From Desulfurococcales archaeon (GTDB lineage Archaea > Thermoproteota > Thermoprotei_A > Sulfolobales > Desulfurococcaceae), in the NCBI GenBank assembly GCA_027022365.1, contig JALVYU010000026.1, forward strand, positions 62,001-126,000: 64,000 nt of DNA, written 5' to 3'. The notes beneath the pieces were generated by a model. The model saw only the letters and a list, made by a program, of their open reading frames with translations. It did not search any database and had not been told where the DNA came from. Of this stretch, positions 17,885-26,384 are shown piece after piece (positions within the stretch are counted from its first letter, which is position 1; each line of letters opens with the position of its first letter). Both the position numbers and the translations under genes were made by a program.

Positions 17885-18496
17885 TTATGTTTTGTTTCTT
17901 TTATTTTCTTTCAGTCTTCTCAATAATGTTGAATATGATATATTGAGTAGTCTTGCACAGTCTCTTAGGCTAAGTCCTTTCCTGCGGTATTCTCGGAATT
18001 TCTTCCAGTCGATTTCTTTTCTCGGTCTGCCAATGTGTTTGCCCTGCATCTTCGCCCTCAGCATTCCTTCTCTGGTTCTTTGTCTTAGGAGTTCTCTTTC
18101 CCTCTCCGCGGCCCAAACCAGTACTGCTATGACTAGCTTTCTCACTTGTGGGTCTAGGTTTTGGAGGAACTTCTCCTTATCGCTGACAGTAATAACGGGG
18201 GAGTTCAGCTCCTCTAGCTCCTGGATGGCCCTGAGGGTTTCGTAGAATGTCCTCCCCAATCTGCTCAGCTCATATACTAGGACTGGCCTAGGCTTCTTCC
18301 GTGCATGCTCGATAAGCTCCTTGAAACCCTTCCTCTCCCAGGGAGGAACAGCCCCGCTAACACCAACGTCTTCAAACCACTCTACCACCTTGTAGCCGTT
18401 GGCATCAGCCCACCTCAGTATAGCCAGCCTCTGATTCTCAGGATGCTCCTCCCTCAAACTAACCCTAATATACGCATAGGCCTCGCTCGGCTCCAA
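17885..18496 (-). CDS. Serine recombinase (resolvase/invertase family)
   Basis: 203 residues with TTG start. The catalytic domain begins AYIRVSLREEHPENQ with nucleophile Ser13, then the GVSGAVPPWERKGFKEL and VYELSRLGRTFYETL motifs containing the conserved Arg residues, a long E-helix (WAAERERELLRQRTREGM), and a C-terminal helix-turn-helix (GLSLRDCARLLNISYSTLLRRL). No TnpB-like partner lies next to it, so it is probably a resolvase or invertase of the element and not half of an IS607-type transposon. Confidence 0.88.
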   Translation of the reverse strand: MEPSEAYAYIRVSLREEHPENQRLAILRWADANGYKVVEWFEDVGVSGAVPPWERKGFKELIEHARKKPRPVLVYELSRLGRTFYETLRAIQELEELNSPVITVSDKEKFLQNLDPQVRKLVIAVLVWAAERERELLRQRTREGMLRAKMQGKHIGRPRKEIDWKKFREYRRKGLSLRDCARLLNISYSTLLRRLKENKRNKT

Positions 18497-18731
18497 AACC
18501 CATATCCCCTTTTTTACAATAATCTATTGTAAAAACCTAGGCTTTTAAAACTAGGTGCAGAAGGGCCCCCTTTCGAAGCCGAAACGATCATACACTATAT
18601 AAATGAAAAATCTTCTTTGAAAATTCTAAAGAAGTATTATTTACTTGTTTAAATTGCTAGGAATATTTAATTTCTAGTTTTAAAGCTGGATAAATTAATA
18701 TCTTTAATGAAGCTGGCAAAATAAGGGATAT

Positions 18732-19467
18732 GTGATGCTGAGGAAAGCTATCTCGTTTGAAGACCGAGAGGCTATGGTTCTTCTTATCGCTGGTATAATC
18801 TTTATTCTGTTGGTGGGAATAAACTCTGTACTATATTATTATGGCAAGCTAGATGAGCTTTTTGTACATATTTCATTAATGGCTGTATATATTTTCACTG
18901 CGCTAGCGGTTCTATACCAGGCACTCTATACAAAAAGAATGGTTATAGAATCTAAGAGGGTACAAGCATGGCAGATAATAAGTAGTCATCTTTATCATCA
19001 TATAGCTGCATCAATCATGACCTTTAAGCTTGTAGCTAGAGATCTGGATAAATTATCTTCTAAGAAACATGCCGACTGGGAAACTATCAAAAAACTTTTC
19101 AGAACCCCTTTCGTAACCCATAATGCACCCTATATAATACAACCATATATAAAACCTAAACCAGGATTAGGCGCTGGAAGAGGAGCAGAAATATATCGCT
19201 ACAATCCCCGCATTTAATGAAGCCATAGAAGTGCTAGTAAAAGCATGTATAGTTTTAGGCGAGAAGGTGCTCAAAAAAGAATTAGAAAAACTCCGTGAAC
19301 AAATAAAAATGTTAGTAGTCGAAGAACCTAAACCTGAAAATATAAAAAGTATATTAACAACTTTAAAGAGCCATATCAAATCATTATCGGAAAAAGCCGA
19401 AGAAATATTCCATATACCTATAACTGAGCCTTTACTCGAAAGCTTTCAACCAAATATAGACAACTAA
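18732..19467 (+). pseudogene. Membrane-anchored protein, probably frameshifted
   Basis: Frame 0 (GTG 18732) encodes two transmembrane helices (about residues 16-35 and 43-63) and a cytosolic helical region, ending at 19217. Frame 1 carries on from just after a TAG near 19172 with EEEQKYIATIPAFNEAIEVL and then KKELEKLREQIKMLVV up to TAA 19465-19467. The second frame has its own GTG (19231), but the continuous helical character across the switch suggests one protein of about 245 residues broken by a one-base change near 19175-19200. Two overlapping genes are the alternative. Confidence 0.45.
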
Positions 19468-19613
19468 TTATCATGTATCGAGTTTAATACATTGTAAAAT
19501 AGTAGTGTTGAAACTATTGAAACTATTTTATTCTTAATATTGATCGAGAAACACTGAAATATAAAGTATTTAATCTTTCGTTTAATCTTTCGGTCCCAAA
19601 GGCCAAAATAAAA

Positions 19614-19832
19614 TTAACAAGCATTGTATCGTTTATGAATGCGATGAATTCTAGGCCATAATAATCCATATTCCACGAGTTTGTACGACCTGCCTATAAG
19701 CTTTTTCAGGGTATTAACTAATGCTCCAAATTGTGAAATATCATTAGGTTCAAGCCTACGCTTTGCTGTATTTATTCCACTTATTACTTGTATAGAAAAC
19801 GGAAATGCAGGGATCCCTAAATATATCAGCCG
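19614..19832 (-). pseudogene. Start-less open frame, possible gene remnant
   Basis: In the 434-base gap 19468-19901, a 72-codon minus-strand frame runs from just after a TAA to TAA at 19614 with protein-like composition (YLGIPAFPFSIQVISG, then DISQFGALVNTLKKL) but no ATG, GTG or TTG near its beginning. It may be the tail of a decayed gene. The only other feature in this gap is a tandem 12-base repeat (TTTAATCTTTCG twice, 19569-19592). Confidence 0.3.
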
Positions 19833-19901
19833 TTAGAAACCGTACAAAATAGAAGTTAATAAATAAATAATTATGCTTAACGAGTATATGGTGATACAAT
19901 A

Positions 19902-20828
19902 ATGGTTTCTGAAAATTTTTCATCATTTTCATTCGATGATCCCTCATTAATTCTTTCCATAATTTCGATCATTATATCAGCAACATCAGTTGCTGTAACC
20001 TTTCTATATAATAAACGCATGTACAAGCTAGCCTACGAACAAGACCTGTTAATAAGGAAGGAAAAACACTTCAATGAACTAAAGAAATACGTGATCGAGC
20101 CCCTTTTATATGAGGATAAGCGTTCAAGCTTTAATCCATACTTCTTCATAGACATGGTAAGATATCATTATCCTGAAGTAGGCGACCAAATAAAGCAACT
20201 AGTAAAGAAGTATAAATTATATGAAAACCTTGAAGAAAACATAGTAAATACTTGTCTTGCAATAATTAATGAAAAGGGAAGAAAGGAATCAATAGAATTT
20301 TCAATTACGAAATATAAATTAAAAGAACATTTGTCATCCATTATTCGTATTTTAATACACAATGAATTACAGTATCAAAAATACATAGACATAAAGCCTC
20401 CGCTAGAATTTCCTGTAGACGCCATACAAAATAAGGACAAACATAAATTAATTCAAATAACAGTTAGATATGAACTACGCTTCCTAGGGAGTACTATATA
20501 TGTGCATGAAGACGCTGATATAGTACTGAAAGCCAAAGAGGTTTTCTTAGAGGCACTTAATGAGATGCGAAACGATAAAAAATTAAGAAAACTAGCTGAG
20601 CAATATCAAAAAATAGGCCTAGAATTACCCAGATTGAACAGTAAAGTACGTAAAGAACTCATTCGCTTGCTCGAACAACCACCCACAGCACTAAAACTAG
20701 TTAACAATGTGCTATGCCCTTATATGAAAGGACAAGAAGATAAAGAATTTAGTAGGGAGGAAAAGACTATGATAGAGAATCTTTTAAAGAATTTCCCGGG
20801 AGAAAAAAGGGGATTTATTGTAGATTAA
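19902..20828 (+). CDS. Hypothetical membrane-anchored protein (308 aa)
   Basis: ATG at 19902. One N-terminal transmembrane helix (about residues 15-38, LILSIISIIISATSVAVTFL) with a basic following loop, then a soluble cytosolic helical domain of about 265 residues. The layout of one N-terminal helix followed by a long charged helical domain (LLIRKEKHFNELKKYVIEPL) resembles uncharacterised proteins often found on mobile elements. No enzyme motif is seen. The earlier neighbour at 18.7 kb has a comparable membrane-plus-helical plan. Confidence 0.55.
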   Translation: MVSENFSSFSFDDPSLILSIISIIISATSVAVTFLYNKRMYKLAYEQDLLIRKEKHFNELKKYVIEPLLYEDKRSSFNPYFFIDMVRYHYPEVGDQIKQLVKKYKLYENLEENIVNTCLAIINEKGRKESIEFSITKYKLKEHLSSIIRILIHNELQYQKYIDIKPPLEFPVDAIQNKDKHKLIQITVRYELRFLGSTIYVHEDADIVLKAKEVFLEALNEMRNDKKLRKLAEQYQKIGLELPRLNSKVRKELIRLLEQPPTALKLVNNVLCPYMKGQEDKEFSREEKTMIENLLKNFPGEKRGFIVD

Positions 20829-21020
20829 TTTATTATTAAGTATTGTTCATCACTATCCTGTATCTATAATTAATTTTTGAAAAAGACTCCCACATAAGCT
20901 AATTCCTACCAAAGTCTCCTTTGAAGCCATGAGTTAAAGCTTTAAATTCCTGACCTTATTGATGTGGTTATGAAAAGGTTTATATGGTATGACAAGAATA
21001 CTTTCATCCTAGGTGATAGT

Positions 21021-21326
21021 ATGACCATCGTTAAGAAGACTGTGGCGCTTCATCCTTTAGTTGATAGGGCTGTTAGAAGGCTATGGGCTAGACTGATTGA
21101 GGCTGGACTAGATGCTTCCTATTCTACGGCATTAAACTTATTGGTCATGCTTTCACTTTGCTCCGAGAACCTGGAGGACATAGGACTTGATAAAAAACAA
21201 TGTATGGGCCTCATGCTAGACATACTATTCAGAAACCGTGAAGACATAGAATTCAGCGAACACATGGTCAGAGCAGAAGAAATACTCACGAAGAAGATCA
21301 TACAGTATTTGACAAGAAAACAGTAA
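21021..21326 (+). CDS. Small hypothetical protein, possible regulator (101 aa)
   Basis: The frame is open from ATG 20964, but ATG 21021 has a strong ribosome site (AGGTGAT six bases upstream) and begins the well-composed part (MTIVKKTVALHPLVDRAV). The product is helical, with a strand-like opening and RLIEAGLDASYSTALNLLVML, reminiscent of ribbon-helix-helix regulators followed by a helical tail. The assignment to that fold is a guess. The stop lies four bases before the GC-rich structured region. Confidence 0.55.
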   Translation: MTIVKKTVALHPLVDRAVRRLWARLIEAGLDASYSTALNLLVMLSLCSENLEDIGLDKKQCMGLMLDILFRNREDIEFSEHMVRAEEILTKKIIQYLTRKQ

Positions 21327-21330
21327 AACA

Positions 21331-21424
21331 GGCCGGGGGGATGATGAGCGCTCGGCGGTTTTACCCTCCAGCCCCACATGGAGGGGATAAAGAGCTTTTA
21401 AGGCGCTGACCCATACCCCCGGCC
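21331..21424. ncRNA. GC-rich structured RNA candidate
   Basis: A GC-rich island in AT-rich surroundings. Outer arms GGCCGGGGG (21331-21339) and CCCCCGGCC (21416-21424) pair perfectly over nine bases. Inside are a C-box-like ATGATGA (21341-21347), a second perfect hairpin (CCCTCCA 21364-21370 with TGGAGGG 21379-21385) and a D-box-like CTGA (21406-21409). Structured GC-rich islands in hyperthermophile genomes are usually functional RNAs. A terminator or an integration site is the alternative. Confidence 0.45.
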
Positions 21425-21495
21425 TCCAATATACTACTATTTTTCAAAGCCTTATATAAAGATATGAATTCAGGAATTTCCGGAGGCCCTACTCC

Positions 21496-21705
21496 ATGAT
21501 CGAGATGAGCATCGAGATTGAAGGTAAGAGAGTTTATTTCTATCCTTTACTCTCGCGGAATGGCCTCAATGATTTTGTCTCATTAATTACTAGCACGGGC
21601 TTTAATACCGTGGTCGCTGGGTTTACACATAGTGTTATAGAGCTTGAGAATATGTTAGTAGATAATATCTCTACTATGAATGAAATCGGGTTTTCTATAT
21701 CATGA
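21496..21705 (+). CDS. Short open frame, possibly a truncated gene (69 aa)
   Basis: ATG at 21496 reads IEIEGKRVYFYPLLSRNG and ends FSIS at 21705, with plausible codon use. The stop falls exactly where the antisense truncated integrase begins to make sense, so this is likely the 5' part of a gene cut by the rearrangement that also truncated the integrase. I do not recognise the fragment. Confidence 0.35.
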   Translation: MIEMSIEIEGKRVYFYPLLSRNGLNDFVSLITSTGFNTVVAGFTHSVIELENMLVDNISTMNEIGFSIS

Positions 21706-21881
21706 ACAGTAAGAGCCAGGGCCTCACTCAGCCGGCAACCAGTATACACTAAGATCGATACAAGCGCTAGATCGCGTATACCGTATTGCCCCCGCTTATA
21801 AGCTCTATACGCTCTCTTCAAAGCATCAACCAAAGCCTCAAACCGGGGAACATCATCAAGCTTTAGTTTAGGACCACTCAA
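21706..21881 (-). pseudogene. Truncated tyrosine recombinase fragment
   Basis: Minus strand from ATG 21881 encodes the start of an integrase catalytic domain: VPRFEALVDALKRAYRAY, then DLALVSILVYTGCRLSEALA, which carries the first catalytic Arg (compare TGARVSEILSLKY in the intact integrase at 15.5 kb). The frame stays open to 21540, but beyond residue 58 it merely reads the opposite strand of the short gene at 21496. The H-x-x-R, H and Tyr motifs are missing, so it cannot recombine DNA. A relic of a second element or of the partitioned-integrase type. Confidence 0.6.
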
Positions 21882-22085
21882 ACATTTCCACCTACTAATA
21901 TTATGATTTAAAAAACGGAAATTAAACTTCGGGATCTAATAACGTCCCATTTCCGAAAAGTATTGAAAACGGAAATAAATTCACTTATTGAATATCGATT
22001 CCTCTATGTGTTCAGAGTTAGGTTTATTGATATTCAAGTATAAATACAATGTATACTTAGAAGGTGAAAAATACCCAAGATCACC

Positions 22086-22481
22086 ATGAGTGTTTCCCAA
22101 GAAATACTAGCCAGACTGGGAATAGACCGTAGAAGAGCAGCTTCTCTCCCCAAAGAACAAATACTAAAACTCAGCAAAACCGTTGAAAGAACCACCTATA
22201 ACGAGAAAGTTCTCATAAAACTATCCCAGAAGCTCTATAATGAGCTCTCAACACCCTTAGATAAAGCAATAAAGGATGAAACAGAGAAGCTCACAATAAT
22301 AGATCTTATCCGCACAATATCAAATCTAGACATTCTCTACGAACTAATCAAAGGAGAAGCAAACACACCAATAGAGGACAAGATCCTAAAATACATAGGA
22401 CTTGAAATAGAACTACTAAAAACTACCCTAGAAAAAAGATACGAGCTATTCAAAAACTCGAACGCGCCAAAGGAGAAATAA
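22086..22481 (+). CDS. Hypothetical helical protein (131 aa)
   Basis: ATG at 22086, with GGTGAAAAA in the leader. Entirely helical, with an N-terminal QEILARLGIDRRRAASLPKEQ and a central KAIKDETEKLTIIDLIRTI. There is no membrane segment and no catalytic motif. It probably forms an operon with the small helical protein that follows. The upstream 204 bases contain three copies of an ACGGAAAT/ATTTCCG element near 21915-21975. Role unknown. Confidence 0.55.
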   Translation: MSVSQEILARLGIDRRRAASLPKEQILKLSKTVERTTYNEKVLIKLSQKLYNELSTPLDKAIKDETEKLTIIDLIRTISNLDILYELIKGEANTPIEDKILKYIGLEIELLKTTLEKRYELFKNSNAPKEK

Positions 22482-22537
22482 GGTTACGTAGAGTCGAAAA
22501 CATTCTCTTATCTATAGAAAAATCTATCGAACATGAA

Positions 22538-22732
22538 ATGCTAACAGATATACTAAAAACCTCTATACATCTCCTAGCCTATGTAACAGGCCTAATACAA
22601 TCAGTAGACATAATAGGAAAGAATCTAAGAGAAGCAAACAAAGAATTATCACAAATGCTAGGCAACCTCCTAAACATATTAGAAGAAATAAATCCTCAGA
22701 AAAGGAACCGATCCTCAGAAATGTATGTATAA
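22538..22732 (+). CDS. Small helical protein (64 aa)
   Basis: ATG at 22538; the product is one amphipathic helical array (TSIHLLAYVTGLIQSVDII, then LREANKELSQMLGNLLNIL). The same frame stays open back to about 22440 with helical residues (RLRRVENILLSIEKSIEHE) but no usual start codon, so either translation begins at 22538 or the gene is a shifted continuation of the preceding one. It converges on the BpsA-like gene. Confidence 0.45.
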   Translation: MLTDILKTSIHLLAYVTGLIQSVDIIGKNLREANKELSQMLGNLLNILEEINPQKRNRSSEMYV

Positions 22733-22760
22733 AATTATTCAAAAGGTCAAGGTATCATAA

Positions 22761-23837
22761 TTAGTTGACCCCTTCATATTTAACTATTAGCATATCTGAA
22801 GTAAACGCTATTGGAAAAAGATTAAGTTCTTCAGAAATTTTAACTATTTCTTCTTTTATAGCGTTTAAGATAATATTGTTTAATAGTTTGTCTTTCTTTT
22901 GATGAATATTGATTATATAATTAGCTGTTTCCTGTATAGTATATAAATTAAAGTCAGGAATAATTTCAATTATATTAAATCCCTCATTAAGTATATTTTC
23001 AACAATCTTCCTTTTATCTTTTGAAGCTACGTAGGGATACATTATATAGCCCTTTCTAAGACCATTAATCTTAAGAGCTTCTTTTCCACGTTTTATCCAA
23101 GTTAATAACTCTTTCATTGAATAATACGGATCGCATTCAAAGATATCGAAACGTCCTACGAGATCACGAGGTAAGGGATCAAATAGATCGTGATGTACTG
23201 TTTCTAGTGAAATTCCGTATTTATTTCCAATTTTGTTTAATTTATCTAATAAATCGGAATCCAAATCGATGACATATATTTTTAGATCAATTTCGTATTT
23301 TTTGAATAATATGCCAAGAGCAATGCTAAGACAATCATCATCGCCCAACATTACAGCATTTTTGAGTTCGAAACCATTATCGATTAATATTTTAATAGCT
23401 CTATTTACTATCGAATAAACATGTGCAGGGTATTGATTTAAATGACGTTTCAGTTTTATAGAGTTTCGAACATCATTTATCGCAGTTATTATTTCATAAA
23501 AAGTTTCTGAAGGAATATTTAATAACAATCTATTGTTAAGTGTTATTATTTTTTCTTCTTTAAGTATCTTCAATAAAGTATAAGAAGGTAAAATTCCTAT
23601 TTTTCTGACTATGTCACAAATAGACTTAAAATCAGAATTAGAAATAATAACTCTTGTCATGCATTCATAAAATATCTCATAAGGTATTTTTGAATAAAGA
23701 GCATTCCTTATTTCCTCTATATCTTTATATGTATTCGTATAAAGATATATTCCTATTTTTTCGAAGATCCTTATTATATATTTGGTTAATTGGTTAATGA
23801 ACGCATTATAGAGTTTATAACTCGTATTTGAATCCAT
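22761..23837 (-). CDS. BpsA-like (DUF43) aminopropyltransferase/methyltransferase-fold protein in a peptide-modification operon
   Basis: 358 residues. An N-terminal region with winged-helix-like character (to about 135) is followed by a Rossmann-like catalytic domain. That domain has the signature AVMLGDDDCLSIAL (GDDD at 165-168), IYVIDLDSDLLDKL (191-193), HHDLFDPLP (215-223) and FECDPYYS (233-240). These match the archaeal and thermophile N4-bis(aminopropyl)spermidine synthase family, which moves aminopropyl groups from decarboxylated SAM. The C-terminal part is longer and diverged. It lies 17 bases after the second radical SAM gene in a precursor-led operon, suggesting it acts on the peptide instead of free polyamine; that is inference. 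Very AT-rich. Confidence 0.7.
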   Translation of the reverse strand: MDSNTSYKLYNAFINQLTKYIIRIFEKIGIYLYTNTYKDIEEIRNALYSKIPYEIFYECMTRVIISNSDFKSICDIVRKIGILPSYTLLKILKEEKIITLNNRLLLNIPSETFYEIITAINDVRNSIKLKRHLNQYPAHVYSIVNRAIKILIDNGFELKNAVMLGDDDCLSIALGILFKKYEIDLKIYVIDLDSDLLDKLNKIGNKYGISLETVHHDLFDPLPRDLVGRFDIFECDPYYSMKELLTWIKRGKEALKINGLRKGYIMYPYVASKDKRKIVENILNEGFNIIEIIPDFNLYTIQETANYIINIHQKKDKLLNNIILNAIKEEIVKISEELNLFPIAFTSDMLIVKYEGVN

Positions 23838-23854
23838 AAACTACACCCTATCTA

Positions 23855-24991
23855 TTATATTATGCCTTGATGAAAAAGTTTGTTTGAAAATGATTTTATA
23901 TAATGATATATATATTTCATAAGCTCACATTTATAGGTTACAGGAATATGTATATTGTTATAAAAATATTTACTCTCCAAGGGGCATTCACCACCACAGA
24001 TATTAATAGCTTTACACTTTAGACACTTAGGAATATTTACTGTTAATCTTTCATTCCATGTTTTAAAAGGATCTAATTTATCTAGTTCATTTAAATCCCT
24101 AATATTATTCACATCAATAAATTCAGAAGTTAAGGCAGCACAAGGACTAATGTACCCTCCCGGTGAATAAATAATATGAATACCACATCCAAAACAATCA
24201 GGAATAGGTGGTTCTTTTTTTAAATAATAGGATAGTGCTTCAGTTAACTTAGAGCTTATATAGGCATGCTTCTGGATGCTAACATTTAGTGCGTCCAGAA
24301 GAGCTTTAAATAACATCTGTGGGTCAAGAACTTCGTTTCTATTTCTTGCTATAGGTATATTTAAGTCTATGTACTTTGTTCGAGTAATATTTAATATATG
24401 AATTAGTGATTCTTTTATATGATTAATATTGTGTTTATGTATAGTACATGCTATTCTAAATCTTATATTAAATTTTCTTAAAAGATTAATAGCACTAACT
24501 ATCTCATGATACGAACCTGATCCGTCAGGTTTAATTCTCATGAGATCATTGATATTTTCTGGTCCGTCCAGGGATATTGCTATGTTTATATTTAATTCTT
24601 TTAAAAGTTTCACGATTTTTTCATCTATAAGTGTCCCGTTAGTTATAATAGAGATCGTATACGGGCCAGTATCATGTCTTAATATTATCTTTAATACTTT
24701 TTTAAACAATTCTTTATAGAGGAGAGGCTCTCCTCCATAAAATCTATATACTCTTCTTTTGTTTAAATTATGCCTTATGAACATTTTTAGAAAATATTCA
24801 AACTTATTAAAGTTAAATGTTTCATTTAAATTAAGTTTATGAACCAGATAACAATATCTACATCTAAGGTTACAGTGCCAAGTTGGTATTATATATAATA
24901 CTGAGTATTTTAATGAATCTCTATATTTTTTTATGCTTTTTATTAATTTTGATGTTTCATCGCTCAAAAAGCCAACACCTAGGATCTCCAT
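23855..24991 (-). CDS. Radical SAM/SPASM peptide-modifying enzyme (second gene of maturase operon)
   Basis: 378 residues. The radical SAM cluster motif is C40-x3-C44-x2-C47 (WHCNLRCRYCYL), followed by RFYGGEPLLY and SIITNGTLID, where the SAM-binding GGE lies. The C-terminal SPASM domain carries CFGCGIHIIYSPGGYISPC, then the canonical Cx2Cx5Cx3C (CLKCKAINICGGEC) and a final Cys (TYKCEL), enough to ligate auxiliary Fe-S clusters. It overlaps the preceding radical SAM gene by 35 bases, so translation is coupled. SPASM enzymes of this type form thioether or C-C bonds in ribosomal peptides. Confidence 0.88.
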   Translation of the reverse strand: MEILGVGFLSDETSKLIKSIKKYRDSLKYSVLYIIPTWHCNLRCRYCYLVHKLNLNETFNFNKFEYFLKMFIRHNLNKRRVYRFYGGEPLLYKELFKKVLKIILRHDTGPYTISIITNGTLIDEKIVKLLKELNINIAISLDGPENINDLMRIKPDGSGSYHEIVSAINLLRKFNIRFRIACTIHKHNINHIKESLIHILNITRTKYIDLNIPIARNRNEVLDPQMLFKALLDALNVSIQKHAYISSKLTEALSYYLKKEPPIPDCFGCGIHIIYSPGGYISPCAALTSEFIDVNNIRDLNELDKLDPFKTWNERLTVNIPKCLKCKAINICGGECPLESKYFYNNIHIPVTYKCELMKYIYHYIKSFSNKLFHQGII

Positions 24992-26024
24992 GGTTTAAGT
25001 CCATATAATAAATATAAGACATTGCTGGACAACCACCACATATCTTTTGGAATTTACAGAATCGGCATTTACCTATAGATTCCCTTGCTACTTGCCTGTA
25101 ATATATGATCTTTTTCTTTATAAACAATTTAGTATTTAGAATATTGCCTATAGGGTCAGGTATATATAAGCAAGGAAGGATTGTTCCATCAGGCATCATA
25201 TATATCTTAGATATACACATGCCACAATATTTCTCTAAGTTGAACGTTTCTTTTATTCTTGTTGTATTAATTTGTTCTAATTGTTTATTATATTTTTTAA
25301 GGATATATGGAACTATAAAAGGAATGGTAGTTTTTACTTTAAAATCATTACGACCGTTGAACATATATTGAATATTTTTCTTAATAATAATTTCAAATAA
25401 TCTTTCATAATCTTTTTTATTTAGTATAATATCTTTAAGATTCTTGGCGCGACCTACCGGGATCAAATCGGTTAAAACGATGCCTTTAGAACCTATATTA
25501 TAAGCAAAATCGCAAAGACTATCTACATAGTTCAAATTCGTTTTTGTGACAACAGATGCAATACTAAAAGGTATTTCGTGCTTTTTTAATAATTTTAAAG
25601 TTCTTAGAACTTTTTTGAAAGTACCTCTGCCCCTGAACACATCATTTATATATTCTAATGGTGCATCCAGACTTATGATTATATCTATATAATCTTTTTC
25701 TTTAGCTAATAAATTGACAAATTGTTCTTTAATCAAAGTTCCATTAGTATTGATTCCTACCCTTATACCATAATCAATAAGTCTTTTAACTATTTCCGTA
25801 AATTGATTACATAAAAAGGGTTCTCCTCCAGTTATACCTATTTCTTTTATATTTAAATTTGAAAGTTTTTCCACGATTTCTAACTTTATACCATAATTGA
25901 TTTCTTTGAATAATTTACTTAAATAAACATTTGAACAATATGAGCAGTTTAAATTACACCTGAAAGTAACAACCCAAGTTATGTATTTAATATTTTTTAA
26001 AAAATCATATATTTTTTCATGCAT
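24957..26024 (-). CDS. Radical SAM/SPASM peptide-modifying enzyme (first gene after precursor)
   Basis: 355 residues. Cluster motif C23-x3-C27-x2-C30 (FRCNLNCSYCSN), SAM-binding ITGGEPFL, and the GINTNGTLI strand. The SPASM region has YCGMCISKIYMMPDGTILPC and CRFCKFQKICGGC plus a terminal Cys (DPRCWLFER); the second cluster motif is Cx2Cx5Cx2C, one residue shorter than canonical. It starts 29 bases after the stop of the 46-residue Cys-rich peptide, which is its likely substrate. Distinct from the next radical SAM enzyme, so the two probably make different changes. Confidence 0.88.
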   Translation of the reverse strand: MHEKIYDFLKNIKYITWVVTFRCNLNCSYCSNVYLSKLFKEINYGIKLEIVEKLSNLNIKEIGITGGEPFLCNQFTEIVKRLIDYGIRVGINTNGTLIKEQFVNLLAKEKDYIDIIISLDAPLEYINDVFRGRGTFKKVLRTLKLLKKHEIPFSIASVVTKTNLNYVDSLCDFAYNIGSKGIVLTDLIPVGRAKNLKDIILNKKDYERLFEIIIKKNIQYMFNGRNDFKVKTTIPFIVPYILKKYNKQLEQINTTRIKETFNLEKYCGMCISKIYMMPDGTILPCLYIPDPIGNILNTKLFIKKKIIYYRQVARESIGKCRFCKFQKICGGCPAMSYIYYMDLNHGDPRCWLFER

Positions 26025-26053
26025 CTGTAGATCACTATTTAATATTATAGATA

Positions 26054-26194
26054 TTATGTTACGCCAGGACTAATTTGACACTTGCATTTAGCACATGCAG
26101 TCAATACATTATTTATTATCAACTTTAATACATCATCTTTATTGATAATAATTTCCTCCTCCGAAATTTTTGGATTAGCTAACTCAGCCAACAT
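26054..26194 (-). CDS. Candidate RiPP precursor peptide (46 aa, Cys-rich C-terminus)
   Basis: ATG at 26194 with an ideal ribosome site (GGTGA, three bases upstream). The first 31 residues are acidic and helical (leader-like: ELANPKISEEEIIINKDD, then VLKLIINNVL). The last 15 residues read TACAKCKCQISPGVT, with three closely spaced Cys. A charged leader with a short Cys-rich tail directly before a radical SAM/SPASM gene is the classic layout of sactipeptide or ranthipeptide precursors. No similar second copy was seen nearby. The peptide is first in a four-gene operon and has its own TATA-like promoter. Confidence 0.75.
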   Translation of the reverse strand: MLAELANPKISEEEIIINKDDVLKLIINNVLTACAKCKCQISPGVT

Positions 26195-26384
26195 TGTCAC
26201 CTAATTTATTGAAATGTTTCATATTATATATAAAATTTATTGTTGGTCTTAGTTCAGTGTTATTAAGATAATTTATAAATACCATAATTGAAATATAGAG
26301 AACGAAGTACCAATAATATGGTTGCTTGACCAAGAATATTGGATATTAATTGATATACTGATCTTATATGATATTGGTGAAATA
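26195..26384. promoter_or_regulatory. Divergent promoter region of the peptide locus
   Basis: 190 bases between the precursor (minus) and the transporter (plus). A TATATATAA-like box reading leftward lies at about 26224-26237, some 30-40 bases from the precursor start. A second box (ATTTATAAATA, about 26271-26281) reads rightward, about 105 bases before the transporter ATG at 26385. The region is nearly all A and T. One regulator binding here could control both operons. Confidence 0.5.

Noticed and set aside
17885-18496. IS607-type transposon
   Set aside because: The serine recombinase has no TnpB neighbour and no recognisable element ends.
26322-26384. 21-residue N-terminal extension of the MFS transporter
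   Set aside because: No ribosome site and no homology; ATG 26385 has GGTGA five bases upstream.
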